Of a stretch of DNA of 64,000 bases, positions 49,926-59,020 are shown one piece after another. The DNA lies in assembly GCA_902798965.1 (NCBI GenBank), contig CADBYS010000009.1, forward strand, positions 1 to 64,000, given 5' to 3'. The notes beneath the pieces are model-generated. The model saw nothing but the letters and a program-made list of their open reading frames with translations, was not told where the DNA came from and searched no databases. The translations under genes were made by a program, and so were the position numbers. Within the stretch, counting starts at the first letter, position 1. Each line of letters starts with the position of its first letter. The stretch comes from an uncultured Bacteroidales bacterium (GTDB taxonomy: Bacteria; Bacteroidota; Bacteroidia; Bacteroidales; Paludibacteraceae).

Positions 49926-51422
49926 ATGAACAATATCAAACAACAAATAGGCTTGCCGGAAAATGCGGTAATCGAGTATAAGTCTGCCAAGGGTGGACTA
50001 CCAGCCAGTTTGTGGGAAACATATTCATCGTTTGCAAATAGCAACGGCGGTATCATCGTACTCGGTATCAAGGAGAAGAACGGTCTCCTTACACCAGACC
50101 ATCTGACTGATGAACAGTTGGCATCGTACAAGAAAGCCTTTTGGGATATTGTACATAACCGAATGAAAGTCAGCGCCACGCTGGTTAGTGAGAATGATGT
50201 GACGGTGGAGAAGTGGCAAGGTGCATCCATCCTTGTGATTAACGTGCCTCGTGCGCGTTTTGACCAAAGACCGGTGTATTTGAATCATAATCCGCTTGGC
50301 AACACGTATATCCGCAGGAACGAGGGCGATTACCTCTGTTCGGATGAGGATGTACGGATTATGTTTGCCGATGCAGAATCACAGGATCATTCCTTTGATA
50401 GCAAGATTCTTAATGGATATAAATTAGAGCACCTTGATATTCCGACCATACAGGCCTATCGCAATCGATTCAGATGGCATAACGAGGGACATCCATGGTC
50501 AAAATTAAGTGATATGGAATTCCTCACCAAGATAGGAGCATATCATGTGGACATCATAAAAGGTGAGGAAGGCTTTACGCGTGCCGGCATCATGATGTTC
50601 GGCAAAACGGAAAGTATCACCAATCCCGGTTGTGCTCCATATTTCTTCCCAGATTTGCAGGAATGGAACATCATTGACCATGGTGAACGTTGGTCAGATA
50701 GGATATGTCCGGATGGCTATTGGGAAGCAAACCTGTATCAGTTCTTCAATCGTGCCTATTCGAAATTGGCGCAACAACTACCGGTACCTTTCAAGTTGGA
50801 TGGCATCCAACGTGTGGATGAAACCCCCGCCCATAAATCCGTTAGAGAGGCATTGACAAACACACTTGTACATGCTAACTACATGCTTATCGGCAGCATC
50901 TTCATTAAGATTGAGCCGGGACGTATCTTGATGCGAAATCCCGGACGAATGTTAGTGTCCGTAGAAGAATATTATGCAGGAAGCCGCAGCAAGTGCCGTA
51001 ATCCGCTTTTGCAAACGATGTTCCGCTTGGTAGGCTACGGAGAGAAAGCAGGTAGTGGCGCTGACATCATTGCCAGAGGATGGGCAGAGAACCATTGGGA
51101 ACGTCCTACTATCTCGGAATCCCTCATCCCTGGCGAAACAGAGTTGGTTCTCAACTTGCAAAAGATGAAGGAGAAAATGAAAGAAACAGATGATCAGAAT
51201 GGCGGAAAGAAAGGCGATGTGCAACTTACTGACAGACAACGTGCTATATTGGAACTTATAAAAGAAAATCCTAAAATTACACTTGAGGAGATTGCCAATA
51301 GCATTGAAGCATCTGTACCTACTGCAAGTAGAGAAACGACATGGATGCAAGAAAATAAAGTTATTAGGAGAACAACCAAAAACAGATATGGAGAATGGGT
51401 GATTGTCTATGATAATCTATGA
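49926..51422 (+). CDS. AlbA_2 (Schlafen-like) domain protein with ATP-binding and winged-helix domains
   Basis: 498 residues: AlbA_2 domain (about 8-140, with I-E-Y-K-S-A-K-G-G and N-S-N-G-G-I-I-V-L-G-I), ATP-binding region (V-R-E-A-L-T-N-T-L-V-H-A-N-Y, I-L-M-R-N-P-G-R-M, Y-G-E-K-A-G-S-G-A), then a Gly/Lys linker and a C-terminal winged helix (T-D-R-Q-R-A-I-L-E-L-I-K to the end). The family includes transcription regulators and RNA/DNA-processing enzymes, so function cannot be assigned. It is probably in the same transcript as the shorter paralogue upstream. The stop lies inside a CTATGATAAT tandem repeat (51404-51441). Confidence 0.85.
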   Translation: MNNIKQQIGLPENAVIEYKSAKGGLPASLWETYSSFANSNGGIIVLGIKEKNGLLTPDHLTDEQLASYKKAFWDIVHNRMKVSATLVSENDVTVEKWQGASILVINVPRARFDQRPVYLNHNPLGNTYIRRNEGDYLCSDEDVRIMFADAESQDHSFDSKILNGYKLEHLDIPTIQAYRNRFRWHNEGHPWSKLSDMEFLTKIGAYHVDIIKGEEGFTRAGIMMFGKTESITNPGCAPYFFPDLQEWNIIDHGERWSDRICPDGYWEANLYQFFNRAYSKLAQQLPVPFKLDGIQRVDETPAHKSVREALTNTLVHANYMLIGSIFIKIEPGRILMRNPGRMLVSVEEYYAGSRSKCRNPLLQTMFRLVGYGEKAGSGADIIARGWAENHWERPTISESLIPGETELVLNLQKMKEKMKETDDQNGGKKGDVQLTDRQRAILELIKENPKITLEEIANSIEASVPTASRETTWMQENKVIRRTTKNRYGEWVIVYDNL

Positions 51423-51462
51423 TAATCTATGATAATCTATATAGAAAGTTCAAGCAAAACTT

Positions 51463-51528
51463 AGGAAGAAAGGTTGCATACGTCGTATAGATGGATACTT
51501 CGGCGGTTATTGGGAGATAATTGAATAA
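51463..51528 (+). pseudogene. Winged-helix C-terminal remnant
   Basis: A short frame encodes K-K-G-C-I-R-R-I-D-G-Y-F-G-G-Y-W-E-I-I-E and a stop. This matches the usual last wing of AlbA_2/ATPase regulators (G-x-I-x-R-x-G-x-x-x-G-x-W). It follows the repeat at the stop of the previous gene, so it is either that gene's former end or the end of another copy. Confidence 0.5.
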
Positions 51529-51613
51529 CTATCATAAGCCCCATCATAGAGCCCATCGTAGAGAACTTGTCTGCGATGCAGGTAAGTACATTATTCATCT
51601 TTCTTTTTTTCCG

Positions 51614-51621
51614 TAACTTTG
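51614..51621 (+). promoter_or_regulatory. -7 element of the AlkD-like gene
   Basis: TAACTTTG lies only 9 bp before the ATG at 51631. The expected start site would be within a few bases of the start codon, giving a very short or absent leader. Confidence 0.65.
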
Positions 51622-51630
51622 CACTCGCAT

Positions 51631-52323
51631 ATGGAATCAGATAAAATAAATATTACTGCTCAACTCTTCGCCTTGCAAGACAAAGCGTATGCGGATTTTC
51701 AGAGCAAGTTGCTGCCAACCGTAGAACGCAAGACGGTGATCGGTGTGCGGACACCAGCTTTGCGCAAATTGGCGAAACAACTGAGCAAGACGCCAGCTGC
51801 GCAAGAGTTCTTGCAAAGCTTGCCGCATCGCTATTTTGACGAGAACCAACTGCACGCGTTCATCCTTTCGGAGGTAAAGGATTTTGATACGTGCATCGCG
51901 GAACTGGAGCAGTTCCTTCCGTACGTCGATAACTGGGCAACCTGCGACCAACTGTCACCGCGTTGCTTTAAGAAACATACGCAAGAACTGTTACCGCTCA
52001 TTCGCAAGTGGATGGCGAGCCAACATACCTATACCATTCGCTTTGGCATTTGTACACTGATGCGCTACTATCTGGACGAGGCTTTCCGACCGGAGTACTT
52101 AGAATGGGTAGCCTCTATCCAAAGCGATGAGTATTACATCCGCATGATGCAGGCTTGGTATTTTGCTACTGCTCTTGCCAAGCAATGGAATGCGACACTT
52201 CCCTATATCGAGCAACATCGCTTGGAGAAAGACACGCACAACAAAACCATCCAGAAAGCTGTTGAGAGTTTCCGCATCACGGATGCACAAAAGTCATTGC
52301 TAAAGACCTTGCGAGTGAAATGA
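51631..52323 (+). CDS. DNA alkylation repair protein (AlkD-like HEAT-repeat glycosylase)
   Basis: 230 residues made of paired helices as in AlkD. Family features: V-I-G-V-R-T-P-A-L-R-K-L-A-K near 37-50, Y-F-D-E-N-Q-L-H-A-F near 67-76, V-D-N-W-A-T-C-D near 101-108 (the W and D of the lesion-binding cleft), and K-W-M-A-S near 130. AlkD removes bulky or cationic alkyl adducts without flipping the base. The start is ATG 51631; a TTG at 51619 would lie in the promoter's -7 box. No repair genes are adjacent. Confidence 0.9.
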   Translation: MESDKINITAQLFALQDKAYADFQSKLLPTVERKTVIGVRTPALRKLAKQLSKTPAAQEFLQSLPHRYFDENQLHAFILSEVKDFDTCIAELEQFLPYVDNWATCDQLSPRCFKKHTQELLPLIRKWMASQHTYTIRFGICTLMRYYLDEAFRPEYLEWVASIQSDEYYIRMMQAWYFATALAKQWNATLPYIEQHRLEKDTHNKTIQKAVESFRITDAQKSLLKTLRVK

Positions 52324-52348
52324 AAAAGATGGTAAGAGAACTAAAACT

Positions 52349-52635
52349 AGTCCTGATGCGCTAACTTTAAGAAAATAAACCAAGATAAACACTCATTATT
52401 GATTTTATGTGCGACGCACCATGGGATCTTTGTAGAACTGCCTTATTTTCAAATAAATTTGACATAAGTCAGCCCTACAAATCTCCCATCTCTACGAGAT
52501 AAAATCACTAATCAGCAATAAACATAAATAAAATCGCCGTCAAATCAAAAATTAAAAATATGCTCGTAAGTTACACATAACGTGCAAGAAAAAAACCTAT
52601 CATAAGAATTAACGCATCGGTAGTAAACTAAAACT
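52349..52635. mobile_element. MITE-like insertion (about 287 bp) with 10-bp target duplication
   Basis: AACTAAAACT occurs at 52339-52348 and 52626-52635. The paralogous sequence at 48543-48553 has the word once and continues directly to TTACGTAAGTTGCATTTTT, so it serves as an empty site. The inner ends, C-T-GATGCGCTAAC and the complement of TTAACGCATCGG, form imperfect inverted repeats. The inside is A/T-rich with no gene. The responsible transposase is not in the window. Confidence 0.7.
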
Positions 52636-52644
52636 TACGTAAGT

Positions 52645-52730
52645 TGCATTTTTCACTTTTTTGTGCCTTCAAGCATAAAAAATGCATCCAACGCTTGCAA
52701 ATTTCAATTATTTTTCGTAACTTTGCAACG
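52645..52730 (+). promoter_or_regulatory. Terminator-promoter cassette, copy 4
   Basis: TGCATTTTTCAC, arm AAAAATGCA, TTG near 52695 and TAACTTTG (52718-52725). It drives the surface protein at 52767. Confidence 0.8.
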
Positions 52731-52766
52731 GAATTTAACAGCAAACAAATTAAAACAAATAATAAT

Positions 52767-53861
52767 ATGAAAAAAATAAAACTACTTTTGATGCTTGCTG
52801 CGGCAAGTATGTCAATGATGGCGACAACGTACACCAGCCTCAATGAGTATTCGTTTTTCGAACTCGGAGACGTATTCGCCCCAACTGAGTTGGCCTATCT
52901 GAATTTTGGTGCCGGTTCACTTGAAGCCGGCAAGTCCTATACCTTAGTAAGAGGTAATATCGCATCCGGATCCGGCATCTCAACCTATACCGGTGTTGAA
53001 AAAGCGGCTGAAGGAGACTATTACATGTTCGAAGACGGCGAAGGGAATCTTTATCCTCCGACCAAGGATAAAGAAGAACTTGCTGTTACTTCTTCTACCG
53101 ATGGTATAGAGGTTTACAATTATTACAGCGTTTGGGATTATTATACCTATTCTTTTAGATCCCGTCTGCATGTTGACGAGTTTATCGATAATGTGGATGG
53201 TAATGAAGCCGGATTGGCTGCTTTGGTAGGTCAGACGGTAAATCTGGGTGTCAAGCGTACGTTCTACAAGGACGGTTACTTCAACACCATCTGCTTGCCG
53301 ATTAGTTTGGACGCAACTGCGATTGATATGGATAACCGGCTTTGGGATAGTGAAATCTTTGAGTTCGAGAGTGCAACGGTGAACGGTGGTACGTTAGAGC
53401 TATTCGTTAATCAGGTCTATGCGATTGAAGCAGGTAAGCCTTATCTTATCCGTTGGAACGAGAGCTTGTGGGAGCCTTCTTTCACAGGTTTGGTTTTCTA
53501 TGGTGTGACGATCGAAACCAGCGTCGGTCAGGCAGTTGGTACTGGTGTGCAGTTCGTAGGTTCGATGGGGCAAACGCGACTGGAGAACGGCAATCACGAT
53601 TATCTGTTCGTAGGTGCAAACAACACCCTCTATTGGCCGAATACGGATAACAAACTCAAAGGTTTCCGTGCGTACTTTAAGGTCAGTGGCGATGTGGCTC
53701 CTCACGGTGCACCGGCACGTATGGTCATTCGTCGGACTCCGACCAGAGTAGAGAATGCCCAGAGTACCGAGCTTAGCACTAAGAAAGTACTGCGTGATGG
53801 CAAACTGATAATTGTTCGTGACGGCATTGAGTACAATGCACAAGGACAGATTGTTAAATGA
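52767..53861 (+). CDS. Secreted protein with RDG-type C-terminal motif
   Basis: The ATG at 52767 starts MKKIKLLLMLAAASMSMMA, a signal peptide; the in-frame start at 52644 lies in the promoter. The 364-residue protein is rich in beta-strand-like, Tyr- and Gly-rich sequence without a recognised catalytic motif. Its last 25 residues (K-V-L-R-D-G, R-D-G-I-E-Y, G-Q-I-V-K) match the end of the giant protein at 33065, suggesting the same surface-export or sorting route. A 46-residue peptide gene follows after 19 bp. Confidence 0.75.
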   Translation: MKKIKLLLMLAAASMSMMATTYTSLNEYSFFELGDVFAPTELAYLNFGAGSLEAGKSYTLVRGNIASGSGISTYTGVEKAAEGDYYMFEDGEGNLYPPTKDKEELAVTSSTDGIEVYNYYSVWDYYTYSFRSRLHVDEFIDNVDGNEAGLAALVGQTVNLGVKRTFYKDGYFNTICLPISLDATAIDMDNRLWDSEIFEFESATVNGGTLELFVNQVYAIEAGKPYLIRWNESLWEPSFTGLVFYGVTIETSVGQAVGTGVQFVGSMGQTRLENGNHDYLFVGANNTLYWPNTDNKLKGFRAYFKVSGDVAPHGAPARMVIRRTPTRVENAQSTELSTKKVLRDGKLIIVRDGIEYNAQGQIVK

Positions 53862-53880
53862 TTTAACGGGAGGAAGTGTT

Positions 53881-54021
53881 ATGAAAAACAATACGTATAT
53901 CCAGCCACAGACAACGGCAACACAGATAGTATCAACCGCAGCATTGCTCATTGGCAGCGTACCCGACCCCGACTATACTATCGGTATCGGTGGCGGCGGC
54001 GACCCCGGTGACGGTCGTTGA
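53881..54021 (+). CDS. 46-residue peptide with glycine/aspartate-rich end
   Basis: MKNNTYIQPQTTATQIVST, then A-A-L-L-I-G-S-V-P-D-P-D-Y-T-I-G and G-G-G-G-D-P-G-D-G-R. Similar short peptides (K-x-Y-x-x-P, then a T/I-rich stretch, then a Gly-rich end) occur after secreted-protein genes in Bacteroidales. Size and two-part layout (leader-like start, Gly-rich end) would fit a precursor peptide, but no modifying enzyme is nearby. ATG 53881 follows GGGAGGAAG, a usable ribosome-binding site. Confidence 0.6.
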   Translation: MKNNTYIQPQTTATQIVSTAALLIGSVPDPDYTIGIGGGGDPGDGR

Positions 54022-54040
54022 TACGCACTTATATATGTAA

Positions 54041-54073
54041 AAAAGCGAAGCTCGTTGTGGGCTTCGCTTTTTT
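54041..54073. terminator. Bidirectional terminator
   Basis: AAAAGCGAAGC pairs with GCTTCGCTTTTTT across a 9-nt loop. It separates the peptide gene from the convergent regulator at 54082. Confidence 0.85.
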
Positions 54074-54081
54074 GTGTCGGA

Positions 54082-55623
54082 TCAGATGTTATGCCTGCCG
54101 ATGAGGCGGACGCGGTGCTCAAACTCGTCTTTGCCGCTGATGGCGGCATTGCGGATCTGGGCGCGGTAGTTGTAGATGGTATTGGGAGCATAGCGTAGTA
54201 GTTCGGCAATCTTGGCGCTGGCATCAATACCCAGACGGATGAGGGCGAAGATCCGCAGCTCGGTGGTGAGGATATCGCCTTGCTTGGGTGTGATGCGTGC
54301 CTCGGGGCGCAGCAGGGCGTTGAACTCGTTGATAAAAGTAGGATACAAGGCGATGAAGGTCTGATCGAAGTCGCGGTAGAAGACCGCCATCTCCTTGCGG
54401 AGGAATGCATCGGGGTCTTTCTCGGTCTTGCGCGCCATGCGGGTCATGCGGTCGAGCATGTTGCTATACACCTCCAGGTAGCGGCAGATATACTGTTCCT
54501 TAACCATATTACTCTCTGCGAGCTGGCTATTGAGGGTGAGGAGCTGGTGATTCAAGGCGTGGAGTTCCTTGTTGCGCTTATGTGCGACGAATACCGCCGC
54601 GATAATGCCCATGATGACTATTATGAGTCCGATGACCGCAGCCCACAAGCGGAAATTAAAGCGCTCCTGTTCGTCCTCGTACGTGCGGCTGATGATGAGC
54701 GCCAAGGGCGCTACTTGCTGGTAGCGGGGATTGGCATTGAAGGTGTTGGCATTGCTCACGGAGTAATTGATATAGCGGTATGCGCGATCCAGATCACCAC
54801 GGTTATATACCTCCCCGGCCACCATCCAGGATGAGCCGTTGTCGGTCACGCCGCAGCGCACATCGGTGATCGCCGAGCGGATGAGCCACTGTGCGTAGGA
54901 CTGCAGGTCGCCGGTCTCGCGGTAGATGATTGCCCGCTCGAAGGCGATGATGGCATAATCATGCATCTCGGGCGTAAGACGCGCCATAGCCGAATCGGTA
55001 TAAGCCATAGCCATCAAGTAATCACGCCGGCTGTTGGCACGTGTGATGCAATGGCGGAAGTACTCCATGGGGCGCAGATGATGTGCCTCGCAGAACATGA
55101 TGAGCGAATCGGAATATGCCGTGGCAGCAGCGGCATAATTGTCGGTATACGGTTGCAACTTGGATACCATGGCCGACTCGTTGTAGAGCCTGTGCATCGC
55201 ATCATAATAGGTAGGCAGCAGATGGGTAGGAATACGCCCCAGGCGTTCATGTTCGCGGAAGGCTGGTTCGTAGTTACCGATAGAAGCCAGCAGACGTATA
55301 CGACGGATGGATGCCTTGCAGGTCAGATCGTCGTCACCGGCATTGATGGTCAGATTATAGTAGTGTAGCGCAGAGTCGGAGCGGTAAGGCAGATACATCT
55401 CGGCAATCTGCAAGTATCGGGCAGCCGTAGGCGGCAATGCCTCGAGCGAATCGATAGCCGCCTGACGACGCGATACATACGTGCCGGACTCAGCGACCAG
55501 GGTATCATACCGAAGCAGCAGGGAATCGGCAAAAGCCGTGTAAGGTGATGAGAGGGCTGCGCACAACGATAATGAGCAGCCATACAACGCGCAAGCGAAC
55601 AATAAAGAAAATCGTGCATTCAT
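54082..55623 (-). CDS. Membrane-bound PUL regulator with DUF6377
   Basis: The start at 55623 (MNARFSLLFACALYG) follows the minus-strand promoter at 55645; an earlier frame start at 55740 would precede it. 513 residues: signal/anchor sequence, a TPR-like periplasmic part (about 40-320), one membrane helix (about 323-346) and a cytoplasmic part with a coiled coil and DUF6377, ending in a helix-turn-helix-like A-K-I-A-E-L-L-R-Y-A-P-N-T-I-Y-N-Y-R-A. This layout resembles SusR, the starch-locus activator. It is divergent from susC, so it probably senses the breakdown product and controls this locus. Confidence 0.8.
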   Translation of the reverse strand: MNARFSLLFACALYGCSLSLCAALSSPYTAFADSLLLRYDTLVAESGTYVSRRQAAIDSLEALPPTAARYLQIAEMYLPYRSDSALHYYNLTINAGDDDLTCKASIRRIRLLASIGNYEPAFREHERLGRIPTHLLPTYYDAMHRLYNESAMVSKLQPYTDNYAAAATAYSDSLIMFCEAHHLRPMEYFRHCITRANSRRDYLMAMAYTDSAMARLTPEMHDYAIIAFERAIIYRETGDLQSYAQWLIRSAITDVRCGVTDNGSSWMVAGEVYNRGDLDRAYRYINYSVSNANTFNANPRYQQVAPLALIISRTYEDEQERFNFRLWAAVIGLIIVIMGIIAAVFVAHKRNKELHALNHQLLTLNSQLAESNMVKEQYICRYLEVYSNMLDRMTRMARKTEKDPDAFLRKEMAVFYRDFDQTFIALYPTFINEFNALLRPEARITPKQGDILTTELRIFALIRLGIDASAKIAELLRYAPNTIYNYRAQIRNAAISGKDEFEHRVRLIGRHNI

Positions 55624-55644
55624 AGTATCCGTCAATTGGTGATG

Positions 55645-55877
55645 CAAAGGTACAAAAAATTTCCCATATTTGCAAATGTTTCGCGTATTTGCAACACAAT
55701 TATCGGTCAATATGCTTTGTTTGCAAAGTCGGCATATCACTTTTTTGCCACTTTTTTAAGGGTGCACAACTTGCGCAATATGCTGATTGTATATGGTTTG
55801 CAACAAAACAGCATCCACTTAACCGTTATGTAGGCCTCTCGCACATTTGCATATATGCGATTTTTTTTGTAATTTTG
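55645..55877. promoter_or_regulatory. Divergent control region of the polysaccharide locus
   Basis: On the minus strand TACCTTTG (55645-55652) serves the regulator; on the plus strand TTTG (55846-55849) and TAATTTTG (55870-55877), 20 bp apart, serve susC. Between them CAATATGCT occurs twice (55708, 55776), and ATATGC, CTTTG and their complements form a nested inverted repeat at about 55710-55737. These are candidate binding sites for the regulator. Confidence 0.65.
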
Positions 55878-55960
55878 CAGTCGATTTCGAACATGTAGGC
55901 ATTCGGAAGCACACCGGAAAACACACCCAAAAGACACAACAAACAAATCCCAATACAGCG

Positions 55961-58900
55961 ATGAAGCATTCATTTATTACAACTGCTTTGCTACTTATGT
56001 TAGCGCTACCATCGATGGCAGCGGTAACGGTAACAGGCACGGTGCTTGACTCGGGCAACGAGCCGATCATCGGTGCCAGTGTGCTGGAACAAGGCACTCA
56101 GAACGGAACAGTAACCGACTTCGACGGTCAGTTTGCGTTGGACGTAACCAATGCCAAAGCGACCCTGGTGATCAGTTACGTAGGTATGAAGACCCAGACC
56201 ATAGCCCTCGGCGGCAAGACCTCGCTGAGCATCGTGTTGCACGACGATACCGAGGTACTGGAGGAGGTAGTGGTAATCGGTTACGGTACGCAGAAGAAAC
56301 GCGACGTGACCACAGCTATCTCCTCGGTAGATACCGAAGATCTGGAGAAGATACCTATCACCTCCGCTGCTCAAGCCATGCAAGGTAAGGCTGCCGGTGT
56401 GACGGTAATCAAGCCGAACGGCCAGCCGGGTACAGGTATGGTAGTACGCGTGCGCGGGACAACATCTATGAACGCGAGCAACGATCCGCTATACGTTGTC
56501 GATGGAGTGCCTATGACGGATATCGACTTCCTGGCACCGAACGATATCGAGAGCATGCAGATATTGAAGGACGCTTCGTCGGCAGCCATCTACGGTAGCC
56601 GTGCCGCCAACGGTGTAGTAATGATCACCACGAAAGCCGGGCACGCACGCGCAGAAAAGATTAAGGTAGGTTTCTCGATGTACGGCGGTTGGACGAAGGT
56701 AGCCAAACGCATGGAGACGCTGAACTTCCAACAGTACAAGGAGTACCTGCAAGACTTGGGCTCGAACGTCGTGCTGCCGGACGGCCTGACCGATCAGACG
56801 AACTGGTTTGACGTGACATACGGCACAGGTTCGACGCAGAACTACCAGGTGAACGTAAGCGGTAGTACCGACAAGACAAACTTCTTCCTGTCAGGCGGTT
56901 ACACCAACGAGGTAGGTATAGTCAATACTACCAAGTACAGCCGTTACAACTTCCGTGCAGCCCTGGATGTAGATGTAACCAAGTGGCTGAACATAGGCGG
57001 CAATGTGGCATACGCCTACAGCGACAATCAGGGAGGTATCAGTTCAGGTACAGGCGCTAACCGAGGCGGTCTGGTATTGTCGGTAATCAACACGCCGACC
57101 TACGCTCCGATATACGACCCCGAGAATCCCAACCGTTACTACACGAACTTCTACGGCGTAAGTAACATCACCCACCCGCTGGAGAACATCGAGCGCTACA
57201 AGAACCAGCATAACAAGCAACACCGCTTGCTGGCAACCGCCAAGGGTATATTCACCTTGTACGACACCAAGAAGTTCAACCGCGCCGACGAGTTCACGCA
57301 CTCGCTGAAGTTCACCTCGACCTTCACCGAGGATCTGCGCATCATCAACTACACCTCGTTCCTGGATCCGGAGAAGACCTCGTGGGGACGTAACCAATAC
57401 GGCGAGGGCACCGACACCCGCAGTACCGATCTGGTAACCGTGTGGGATAACGTGCTGAACTACAACGGGCAGTATGACAAGAACAACCTGGATATTATGC
57501 TCGGATCGTCGTACACTAACTCGATGTACACCTGGGCAGGCATCTACGGCAGCCATTATGCCAACGGCGATATAGAGACGCTGAATGCCGCCAACAAGAT
57601 CAACCCGGGCAGCACGAGCACCTCGGCTTCGGCTTGGGCAATCATGTCGGCTTTTGCCCGCGTAAGCTACAACTACGACAGCCGTTACCTTATCTCCGCC
57701 AACTTCCGTGCTGACGGATCGAGCAAGCTGGCTCCGAAACACCGCTGGGGTTTCTTCCCCTCGTTCAGCGCCGCATGGCGTATATCCGGTGAGCAGTTCA
57801 TGCAAGACGTAACATGGATCGACGACCTGAAGTTGCGTGGCGGCTGGGGTCAGACCGGTAATCAGGCAGGTATAGGCGACTACGCTTACCTGGAGCGCTA
57901 CAGTATCAACCGCCAGAACTGGTGGGAGACAGGCAAGGAGAACAGCGTACCGACGTTCAGCCAGAGCTCGCTGCGCAACACCGACCTGACGTGGGAGACC
58001 ACCACCCAGACGAACGTAGGTTTTGACTGGACAATGCTGCACAACCGCTTGTCGTTGACCTTCGACTGGTACTACAAATATACAACGAACATGCTCATGT
58101 GGGTATCGCTGCCCGCAGGTAGTGCGGCTGTCAGCTCGATCCAACGTAACGAGGGCGAGATGATCAACACGGGTGTGGAGTTCAGCCTGACCTCGCATAA
58201 CTTCGTAAAGAAAAACTTCAAGTGGGATACCCAGTTCAACATCTCGCACAACAAGAACCGCCTGCAGAAGCTGGCAACCAGCCAAGTTTACTACGACGCC
58301 AAGGTAACCGACGTGCTGGCTGAGTACTGCGTGCGCAATACTCCGGGTATGCCTCTGGGTTCGTTCTACGGCTACAAGACGGGCGGTGTGAATCCCGAGA
58401 CCGGTGAGTTGATCTATCTGGATACGAACGGCGACGGCGAGGTGACTGCCAACGACCGTACGTACATCGGCGACCCGAACCCCGACTTCACCTTCGGTAT
58501 GACGAACTCGTTCCACTTCTACGGCGTAAGCATCAGCTTCCTGTTGCAAGGCTCGTACGGCAACGACATCTTCAACGCCAGCCGTATTGAGACGGAAGGT
58601 ATGTACGATGCCAAGAACCAATCGATCCGCATACTCGACCGCTGGCGTCGTCCGGGTATGCAGACGAGCATCCCTAAGGCAGGCTTCGACATGCGCGTGA
58701 GCGATTACTTCGTGGAGGACGGCAGTTACATCCGCCTCAAGGATTTGACTATCGGTTACGAGTTCTCCGGCGCATGGATGAAAAAGATCGGCATGAGCCG
58801 CTTGCAGCCGTACTTCTCGGCACAGAACCTGTGCACGCTAACCAAGTACTTAGGTATGGATCCCGAGGTGAACCAAAGCGGTAACTCCGGTACGGTACAA

Positions 58901-58966
58901 GGTCTGGATTACGGTACGTATCCGCAGACGCGTTCGTTTGTGTTCGGTCTGAATATTGAATTCTAA
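55961..58966 (+). CDS. SusC/RagA family TonB-linked outer-membrane transporter
   Basis: The ATG at 55961 starts the signal peptide MKHSFITTALLLMLALP; upstream in-frame codons lie in the promoter. 1001 residues: signal peptide, carboxypeptidase-regulatory-like domain (V-T-V-T-G-T-V-L-D-S-G-N-E-P-I-I-G-A-S-V), TonB box region, plug (G-Y-G-T-Q-K-K-R-D-V-T, V-D-G-V-P-M-T-D, L-K-D-A-S-S-A-A-I-Y-G-S-R-A-A-N-G-V) and barrel ending R-S-F-V-F-G-L-N-I-E-F. It imports oligosaccharides together with SusD. Full length, unlike the short SusC at 24239. Confidence 0.94.
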   Translation: MKHSFITTALLLMLALPSMAAVTVTGTVLDSGNEPIIGASVLEQGTQNGTVTDFDGQFALDVTNAKATLVISYVGMKTQTIALGGKTSLSIVLHDDTEVLEEVVVIGYGTQKKRDVTTAISSVDTEDLEKIPITSAAQAMQGKAAGVTVIKPNGQPGTGMVVRVRGTTSMNASNDPLYVVDGVPMTDIDFLAPNDIESMQILKDASSAAIYGSRAANGVVMITTKAGHARAEKIKVGFSMYGGWTKVAKRMETLNFQQYKEYLQDLGSNVVLPDGLTDQTNWFDVTYGTGSTQNYQVNVSGSTDKTNFFLSGGYTNEVGIVNTTKYSRYNFRAALDVDVTKWLNIGGNVAYAYSDNQGGISSGTGANRGGLVLSVINTPTYAPIYDPENPNRYYTNFYGVSNITHPLENIERYKNQHNKQHRLLATAKGIFTLYDTKKFNRADEFTHSLKFTSTFTEDLRIINYTSFLDPEKTSWGRNQYGEGTDTRSTDLVTVWDNVLNYNGQYDKNNLDIMLGSSYTNSMYTWAGIYGSHYANGDIETLNAANKINPGSTSTSASAWAIMSAFARVSYNYDSRYLISANFRADGSSKLAPKHRWGFFPSFSAAWRISGEQFMQDVTWIDDLKLRGGWGQTGNQAGIGDYAYLERYSINRQNWWETGKENSVPTFSQSSLRNTDLTWETTTQTNVGFDWTMLHNRLSLTFDWYYKYTTNMLMWVSLPAGSAAVSSIQRNEGEMINTGVEFSLTSHNFVKKNFKWDTQFNISHNKNRLQKLATSQVYYDAKVTDVLAEYCVRNTPGMPLGSFYGYKTGGVNPETGELIYLDTNGDGEVTANDRTYIGDPNPDFTFGMTNSFHFYGVSISFLLQGSYGNDIFNASRIETEGMYDAKNQSIRILDRWRRPGMQTSIPKAGFDMRVSDYFVEDGSYIRLKDLTIGYEFSGAWMKKIGMSRLQPYFSAQNLCTLTKYLGMDPEVNQSGNSGTVQGLDYGTYPQTRSFVFGLNIEF

Positions 58967-59020
58967 ATTTCAACGGATGACAACAGATATTGATGGCATA
59001 AATTAGAAAGGAACACACGT

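Noticed and set aside
57044..58621. 525-residue minus-strand frame inside the second susC gene
   Set aside because: susC is clear from its plug and barrel motifs. The antisense frame is Val/His-rich, has no family resemblance and arises from codon bias.
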